Assembly (NCBI GenBank): GCA_025765615.1
Contig: JAIVFJ010000071.1
Location: 219,192 to 283,191, forward strand
Source of the DNA: Zopfochytrium polystomum
Taxonomy: Eukaryota; Chytridiomycota; Chytridiomycetes; Chytridiales; Chytridiaceae
DNA length: 64,000 bases
Reading direction: 5' to 3'
Shown here: in pieces, positions 57,990-64,000 of the stretch
Numbering within the stretch: the first letter of the stretch is position 1
How the letters are laid out: every line of letters starts with the position of its first letter
The notes under the pieces: generated by a model
Database searches by the model: none
Seen by the model: the letters and a program-made list of their open reading frames with translations, nothing else
Told to the model about the DNA's origin: nothing
Made by a program: the position numbers and the translations under genes

Positions 57990-59053
57990 CGTCGTCGCCT
58001 TTGACTGCCGCTGTTTCAGAAGGAGGAAAGGATCGGGACCACTCAAGATAGTGTAACTCGCAGCGAGGAAACCGGTGTCATTCCCCGACTGAAAGCAGAA
58101 AACTTTTTCGGAAAACGTAGAGCGGCTGCTCACCTGACATCGAAAGAGGAAATGTTTACTTCTCGACGAGAAGACCCCGATCGTTCAGCGCGGTACGATG
58201 AAAGGCCGCAGACAGCATGCGGAGGCGCTTGACGACAGTCATACCGAGACTGCACTCGCCGTTGGAGGATGGGTGGCGGATACTTCTCGTGAGACCTCCT
58301 GGTGCGACCTCCTCTCGCGTAGACGCGGAAGAGTTTGAGGCGATGGAAAACGCAATTCGGTATGGTCGAAACAAGTTTGCCGGTTCTGGAGGATTGTCTC
58401 CGGCTCTCCCGCCTCGAAATGGAAGGCTCGGAGCTATTTTGGCCGCTTTCGGGATGATCGAGGACGGGGAAGTAGCTGCTTTGATCCAGAGACGCACAGC
58501 ATGGTGGGCGGGTCGTCGACACGACGCGGTTTGGCTTTCGCGGCTATCGAAAGGGGATGAAGTTGCGAAGCGAGTTGAATCTGGCCAGTCCATGCAAGAC
58601 TTAAGCGAGATGAAGGAAAGGGCGAGGCGAGCATTGGAGCGGGCGCAAAACGAGCGGTGGGGCATGGTTCGTCGTCTTTCGTCGGTCCAAGCTGCAATGG
58701 AAGTTCGGCGCTCGGCGGCTACGGACAGAGTACAGAGGGAGAAGGAACGTGCAGTTGAGGAGCTGCGATTGCAACAGGAGGCGGTACGATCGAAGAGGGC
58801 CATTTCAATTCCGAAGAACGTTGTGCCTATTAAGAGGAGCAGGATATTGGCGTCTGCACCTGCAGCCGAGCAAGCTCCCGACCCAATCGAAGATAAAGCC
58901 ACCAGGGACGAGGTTGGTTGCACACCCTTGGATTCATCCAAGCGGATCCCATTGGTTCGGCCGCCGTCTCCCCGGAAGACGATAGTCTCGAAAGGTGTTC
59001 GAGCACTCGGTAAGGTTGCAAAACCTGGAAGAACAAAGCAAAATGGGCGGTGA
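57990..59053 (+). CDS. hypothetical coiled-coil protein
   Basis: A long frame from 58217 to 59053 contains a charged helix (S-E-M-K-E-R-A-R-R-A-L-E-R and R-E-K-E-R-A-V-E-E-L-R-L-Q) with heptad-like spacing, then a Pro/Lys-rich C-terminus. Upstream, 58040-58215 reads as protein in another frame (I-P-R-L-K-A-E-N-F-F-G-K-R-R), so either an intron or one-base indels join them. No family recognised. Confidence 0.5.
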
Positions 59054-59115
59054 GGGGGAAATAGAAAGAAGTTTTTTCTCTCCTTTTACCCTCCCTCAAC
59101 GCAGTTGATTTTATA

Positions 59116-59425
59116 ATGACGGTAAAAGGTCAGTGGAGCTACTTGCGGTATCAGACATCAAACACCTGTGCCGTCCAGAAAGCAAACAGCTGTTGGCATA
59201 CGTGCCGCCAGACGAATCCCAATAACAGTTTCTTGTTGTTCATCGTTCCTCAAAGTGTCTGTTGGTCACGTGCCAATGGACGAAATTTACTTCTCCTTTT
59301 TGGGAAATAATTCCTTGATGGCGAGTGTCTGTCCAGCGGTCAGTGTCTCTCCTCCGATGTCTGACCCAGCTGGTTCTTTTAAAAACGCAAAGGTTGACCC
59401 GATTGCTCAACAAATCATCGACTGA
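59116..59425 (+). CDS. short hypothetical exons
   Basis: Two protein-like blocks: S-D-I-K-H-L-C-R-P-E-S-K-Q-L-L near 59150-59215, and H-V-P-M-D-E-I-Y-F-S-F-L-G-N-N-S-L near 59268-59320, ending at a stop at 59425. They are probably two exons of one small gene. Function unknown. Confidence 0.35.
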
Positions 59426-59470
59426 TACCCCACACTTCCTACCCTAAAACACAAAACCTCGATTATCGAA

Positions 59471-60518
59471 ATGGTTGCTGTCGATCCACAAAGCTCGTCT
59501 CTTCCAACATACGAGGCCGCCGGCACTGTTCCTCCAACCCGCCGGCCACTGGTCGAGGACGATGGGACGGGAACGGGCTCATCGCTGCAAGCGGCGCTAT
59601 TCCCAGAGTCCAAACTCTCACTGCAATCGCAATCGGTTGCACCTGTTCAGAGTGCCCCCGCCCCATCCCACTCCGCGATCGTGATTCCACCAGGGGCAAC
59701 GACGGACAGCCAGCTTTTCTCGTATCCCGACCCAACCCCTCTCAACACGAAGTTTGCTTACGCCGGTGCGAGTGTCGTACCCGAAAAAAAGAAGAGTTGA
59801 GTAATCTACCTTCACCTTCGATGACATTGATAATCGAACTTACGCTTTTCAATTTGCGTGCAACCAGAGGTCTCGTCTCTATGGATCGCTGTTATTGCCT
59901 TCGTTGCAATCGTCCTGGTCGGGGGAGCCATCGCAGTCGCCATAATTGTCTCCAACAAGAACAAGTCGTCGAGTGATTCACCGGCCTCCACAGTGACAAT
60001 GACAGTGGGACCGAAGACCACGCTGCCGCAAACTGGCTCTTTTTCTTCACAAACGCAAGCGACCGCTACTGTGACTTCGCCCTCACCGTCGACCTCTTCT
60101 TCGCCGACCACAGCCTCCAATGACCCCACCTTCGTCCCTGACAAGTTCCAGATCCGTCTTTCCGGTTCAAGCCAGTGCATTGCCGGAACTGCCTATGCCG
60201 CATGCGAAAGCAACCCGGGCCCCTCGAGTCGGCAGATCTTCCAAAAAACCGGTCAGACTTGGAAGCAGGTGGCCACTGGCGGCTGTTTGTCACTCTTTGA
60301 ACTTTGGGTAAGCGCCGACGAGCTTGATGGATGGGAAAGAGAATTCTTAATCTTCATTTGTCGCAGGCCATTGGAATTGACCCATGCGACGGTAACGGAT
60401 TCCAACAGATTACGTATCGGTCGGTGGTACAATACACGCATTCGGAAGCTCCTGCATCACTGCAAGCCTAGCAGCCAATGGCGACTGCGCTAACTTCGAC
60501 CTTGTTCCTGTTGCTTGA
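59471..60518 (+). CDS. single-pass membrane protein with lectin-like ectodomain
   Basis: Exon 1 59471-59794 (ATG at 59471) is Pro/Ser/Thr-rich with L-P-T-Y-E. Exon 2, from ~59869, carries one membrane helix (W-I-A-V-I-A-F-V-A-I-V-L-V-G-G-A) after a Lys cluster and then a Ser/Thr stalk. The distal part has paired Cys (S-S-Q-C-I-A-G, A-A-C-E-S-N, G-G-C-L-S-L and D-P-C-D-G-N-G-F-Q-Q) in the spacing of a ricin-B-like beta-trefoil. After an intron near 60310-60365 the best C-terminus (S-S-C-I-T-A-S, G-D-C-A-N-F-D) needs a one-base frame change. It is likely a cell-surface protein. Confidence 0.55.
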
Positions 60519-60726
60519 GCTTTATTCTCTGCTCAAGAATCCCTTAGTTGTCAAACGTTCCTGACTGAAGAAAGATCTGCCGAGCTTATTTCTCGCAAAT
60601 TCGCACCTGGCTCTCGGCTGCCTCCCACCCAAACCTTCTTCCTCATAGTAATAAATTTTGCGACACTGTTAATTTCTTCATTGGTGGAAAGTTTTGAAGT
60701 TGAAGTTAAGTCGAGAGACACTTCGT

Positions 60727-62345
60727 TCAAGAATGCCCAGCAATGGGTTTTGGCTTGTAAGGCTCTTCTAGATACCGAATTTCTTCAGGCGATAACTGGA
60801 TTCTGGATGCAACAATTAAATCGTCGAGATACCTTTGCAATAGCAAGTTAGGATTGCCACCGCGGGGAGCTAACTGGTTCAACTCAACTCCTCGCGACTC
60901 GCACCACATATTGGGGCGGTGACTCCGGGTTTCGCATACAACCATGCAAGGGCCAGCTGGCTGCAAGAATATCCACGCTTCTCTGAGAGTTGACGGAGGC
61001 GATCGATAATCATTGCATCCTGCTCTGTGCCGAAGTAGCGTTTCTGGGCCGAATCGGTGGTGGGGAACGAAGGGACCCAACCTTGCCTGACAACAAGCCG
61101 CGAGCGAGAGGAGACCATGGTATAACCTGGAATCAATTTTCGTTTATATGATGATGTCATGACGGACGAACCCGCTTACCGCGATGCCATTGTCAATGCA
61201 GTAGTTAATGGTTTCCCGTTCTTCTTCGCGGTAAAGCATGTTGTAACTATATCGAATTTGAATAAACCTGGTTGGCATGAGGAGCTCTTACTCACAAGTT
61301 CTACGCGCATGTATGCTCATAGTCAGAGTTTGTCATGAAGCCTTTCCAATGATCAGTTGTGTACCTGCATACTGGAGAACTTTGTCCACCCGTGCAGCTC
61401 TGCCACGTGATTCATTTTTGCGAACTGCCTTTACTGCAGTTTAGGTAGAGATTCACGCAATTGAACACCAACCAGCAAAACATGGAGGAAGCGCCGATGT
61501 AGCGAACTTTCCCGATCGAACCAGGTCATGAAGTGCTTGCATTGTTTCTTCGACGTCCGTCTATTCAGAAGATTTTCGCTTACTTGACCAGCACCGAGGG
61601 ACTAAGATTTGTTGATATGCACCCACATGATAATCAAATCGATGAACTTGGTAAAGGTCAATGTAGGTTGTACCGAGGCGCCTCAGGCTCGCTTCAATGG
61701 CTTCAAATATGTGCTTCCGGCTAAGGCCTGAACGAGTTCGATTCAAGATCAGGTTGGGTTTCGACTTACCTCCCCGATTGACGAGGCGGGGATCATTCAT
61801 TGGGCGTCCGAGAGCATTGATACCGATATCCTCTGAAACCGGAAAGAAAACTTTTGTTGCAATGACGACCTACACATACATAAGTCTCAATCGATATGAG
61901 CATCATGAAAGACCTGATCTCGAGGAATGTTGTACCGTCGGAGCGCTTCACCAAGAACAAGCTCGCTTTCGCCGTTGGAGTATGTATCAGCCGTATCTAA
62001 GGTGGAAATGACAAAAACAGGTTAGCTTTCCAATGAGGAGCGGGAAAGCCTACCAAAAAAATTGATGCCCAAGTCGTATGCTCTTTTGATTATTGGAAGG
62101 CTTTCGTCCCTATCAAGGACCTAACAATGTTTTTATTGCGGGAAGTTTCATTATGGGCTCTTTTAGCTTCGTAACACGCGTACCCATTTCTGCCACTTGG
62201 ACGAGCCAAAGCCCATGCATCCGAGCCCGACTTTGCTGACGCGGAGACCAGTTTTTGCCAAAGCGAGTGTACTCAAGTGTAGTTCTCTGGTGGGGCTGCC
62301 GCCGCCATTGTTGCTTCGAAAAGTCGAATTGTCTCGTATGGACAA
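60727..62345 (-). CDS. aldo-keto reductase
   Basis: A minus-strand gene with several introns; the start codon is not resolved. The N-terminal part reads [12 protein letters not shown]. The catalytic tetrad is complete: Asp and Tyr in D-T-A-D-T-Y-S, Lys in V-I-A-T-K, His in Y-Q-V-H-R. The C-terminus has [12 protein letters not shown] and [12 protein letters not shown]. This is the aryl-alcohol or YakC-like AKR type that reduces aldehydes with NADPH. It shares a short divergent promoter with the exosome gene at 62495. Confidence 0.85.
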
Positions 62346-62494
62346 GTGCCTGATCGCCTTGTCAGATTGTTTTTTTTTTTGTCCGCTTGGTTGAATTATG
62401 GCAGCTGACAGGAAGCGCGTTGCGGTAGGCCCAACAGAAGCGGGGCGCTTTCATGCTGCAATCTGACGGTGGTTCTGCTCGATAAATCTCAAAG

Positions 62495-63401
62495 GGCCCG
62501 GAAAAGTCGGTCGCTCCCATTGTTATTCCATTGAGCTCGGTAGAGCCCGACCTTTTCTCACTCAGCTTGGACGACCCCTCAGTCCCTTTGCGCCAGGACG
62601 ACCGGCACTTGGAACAGATTCGACCCCTTTGTGAGATTATGCGATGAGCCTAAACAGAGAGATCCAGCTTGATCCTAATGTTGGCCAGTTGCTCGGACAG
62701 GAACTGTTCGGCAGGCGAACGGCTCGGCCTACCTGGAGACTGGCCGCCTCAAAGTTGTATGCGCGGTGTTAGTACCCCATCTTTCCCAAACTCGGCTAGG
62801 GATTATCCCTCTCACCCTTGTTGCACTAGGTACGGCCCTCGTCAGTCTGCAACTACAAACTCTAGACATCACACGGGCACTCTAACGACGACGCTCAACT
62901 ACACACCTTTTGCCCATCCCGATGGTCACATCCTCCACCGTCACACATGACGCATCGCTCTCTGCTCTTCTTCGAGATGCCCTTGCCCCTGCGATTAGGC
63001 TTGACTCATTCCCAAAGGCAGTCCTTGACGTTCATGTGCTTGTGCTGGAATCTGATGGTGGCCCAATGGCAAGCCTGGCTGCGGCAGTGACGTGTGCCAG
63101 CTTGGCCGTTGCGGACGCAGGGGTTGAAATGTTGGACGCAGTAGTTGCATCTTCAGCTGGATTTTTCTACCCGCCGCCGAGTCTTGCGGGAACTGTAGTT
63201 CGTGTCAGCGAGGCTGGGGAGGAAAGGACTCTTACCGTGTTGGACTGCGATGGAGTCGAAGAAAGGGAGAGCGTTGGTTCCCTTTTCGTGGCCTGCATGC
63301 CATCACTACAGAATGTCACGCATTTGGTTTTGCAGGGAGAAATTAACTCCCACCAGTGCGAGGAGGTGAACTTGACCATTTCGCATTTCTTCCACCACTA
63401 A
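62495..63401 (+). CDS. MTR3: exosome core subunit Mtr3/EXOSC6
   Basis: Exons 62495-62630, 62689-62767 and 62830-63401; the true first exon is upstream. The RNase PH fold signature is plain: I-R-P-L, then Q-A-N-G-S-A-Y-L-E-T-G-R-L-K-V-V-C-A-V and Y-G-P-R. Exon 3 has L-A-P-A-I-R-L-D-S-F-P-K and A-V-A-D-A-G-V-E-M, closest to Mtr3. It belongs to the six-subunit ring of the RNA exosome (3'-5' RNA decay); the eukaryotic ring is catalytically inactive. Exon 3 has one extra base near 62925, again suggesting an assembly indel. Confidence 0.82.
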
Positions 63402-63792
63402 CAAGTCCTTTGACAATTAGGCCATTAATCTATGCATGGACGCATGTTCGAAAGTATCTCTTGTCACACGAGAGACACTCTTGCACGGGTTGGATTTCAA
63501 GAGCACAATCGAGGGTTGAGGTTTACGCTTGTGTCTCGTGATAAGGTTTGAAGAAGTGAATGATGCACCTGAGTCAATTTGCACAAGTTATTACATATGC
63601 TGCATTGAAATTTGCGTCCAGTGTTTCCTCTCAATAAATCGAAATCAACACATCCAGGGAATGTCCACAACCATATTGAGTCGTGGCCTGCAGGTGGAGA
63701 CGAAATCTTTCGTTTAGCGATCAAGTGTTTAGCGGTCAAATGTTGTCAACGGATTTCGTTGCTGAGCACACAAACACCAATTGAAATGGATA

Positions 63793-63946
63793 TCAGTTCA
63801 TCTCGCGGAAGGCGAGAATTGCGTCAAGATAGCCACCAGTTCTGACAGCCCTTATTTCGCCATTGAAACCCGACACACGGAGAAGGGCGGTGAACTGCTC
63901 GAGGGTCCGTTCCCGCCCTCCTGTTTGCACAAGCATGTTTATATCC
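63793..63946 (-). CDS. O-methyltransferase, C-terminal exon (partial)
   Basis: The last exon follows a TTGCAG acceptor at ~63947. It reads D-I-N-M-L-V-Q-T-G-G-R-E-R-T, then F-T-A-L-L-R-V-S-G-F and G-Y-L-D-A-I, the end of a family-2 (SAM-dependent) O-methyltransferase. The stop is at 63793. The rest of the gene continues beyond the window end. Confidence 0.75.
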
Positions 63947-64000
63947 TGCAAGCACGCCGCACGCCGAAACGGACCTATTCGTTCAGGCCCGTCCAAGCAA

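Overview
This is eukaryotic nuclear DNA from a fungus-like organism. Genes carry short spliceosomal introns (about 50-280 bp, mostly GT-AG). The housekeeping set is conserved: exportin-5, sorting nexin 4, a DEK-like protein, delta-COP, the exosome subunit Mtr3, an aldo-keto reductase and a PAQR receptor. W-W-rich ankyrin-like repeats, a CHASE domain and secreted proteins are compatible with a zoosporic fungus (chytrid or blastocladiomycete). That placement is inference, not proof.

Layout. Bases 1-5.9 kb: a six-exon bromodomain-like gene (minus), a P450 relic whose C-terminal part lies inverted beside its N-terminal part, and a small membrane protein with a Cys-rich tail. Bases 5.9-20.7 kb: gene-poor transposon graveyard. 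It holds a ~0.6 kb inverted duplication flanking a non-LTR RNase H fragment, tandem palindromes upstream of a TATA box, half a tRNA-Phe, a MITE-like element with 64-bp terminal inverted repeats, and an LTR-like promoter with perfect heat-shock elements. Bases 20.7-34.4 kb: the most unusual part, a cluster of secreted modular proteins. Two intact genes have an ADP-ribosyltransferase-like head, one has a protein-kinase-like head, and one copy is broken. The three intact genes share a signal or anchor segment, an R-R-containing Cys junction, a Gly/Ala/Lys-rich tail and a C-terminal GGKKKFR motif. An ankyrin-like gene lies among them.

Bases 34.5-44 kb: a PAQR receptor, a small secreted protein, microsatellites, an orphan CHASE-domain gene and a methyltransferase-like gene with two apparent GC-AG introns. 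Bases 44.5-64 kb: a compact housekeeping block. Exportin-5, SNX4 and DEK are consecutive on minus; delta-COP, an LRR protein, a coiled-coil protein, a lectin-like membrane protein and Mtr3 are on plus; an aldo-keto reductase and the 3' end of an O-methyltransferase are on minus.

Caveat: delta-COP and Mtr3, which should be essential, need one-base corrections to stay in frame. The assembly therefore probably carries residual indels, and frameshifts alone are weak evidence for pseudogenes here. All gene models were read by eye from splice signals and conserved motifs; no database search was run.
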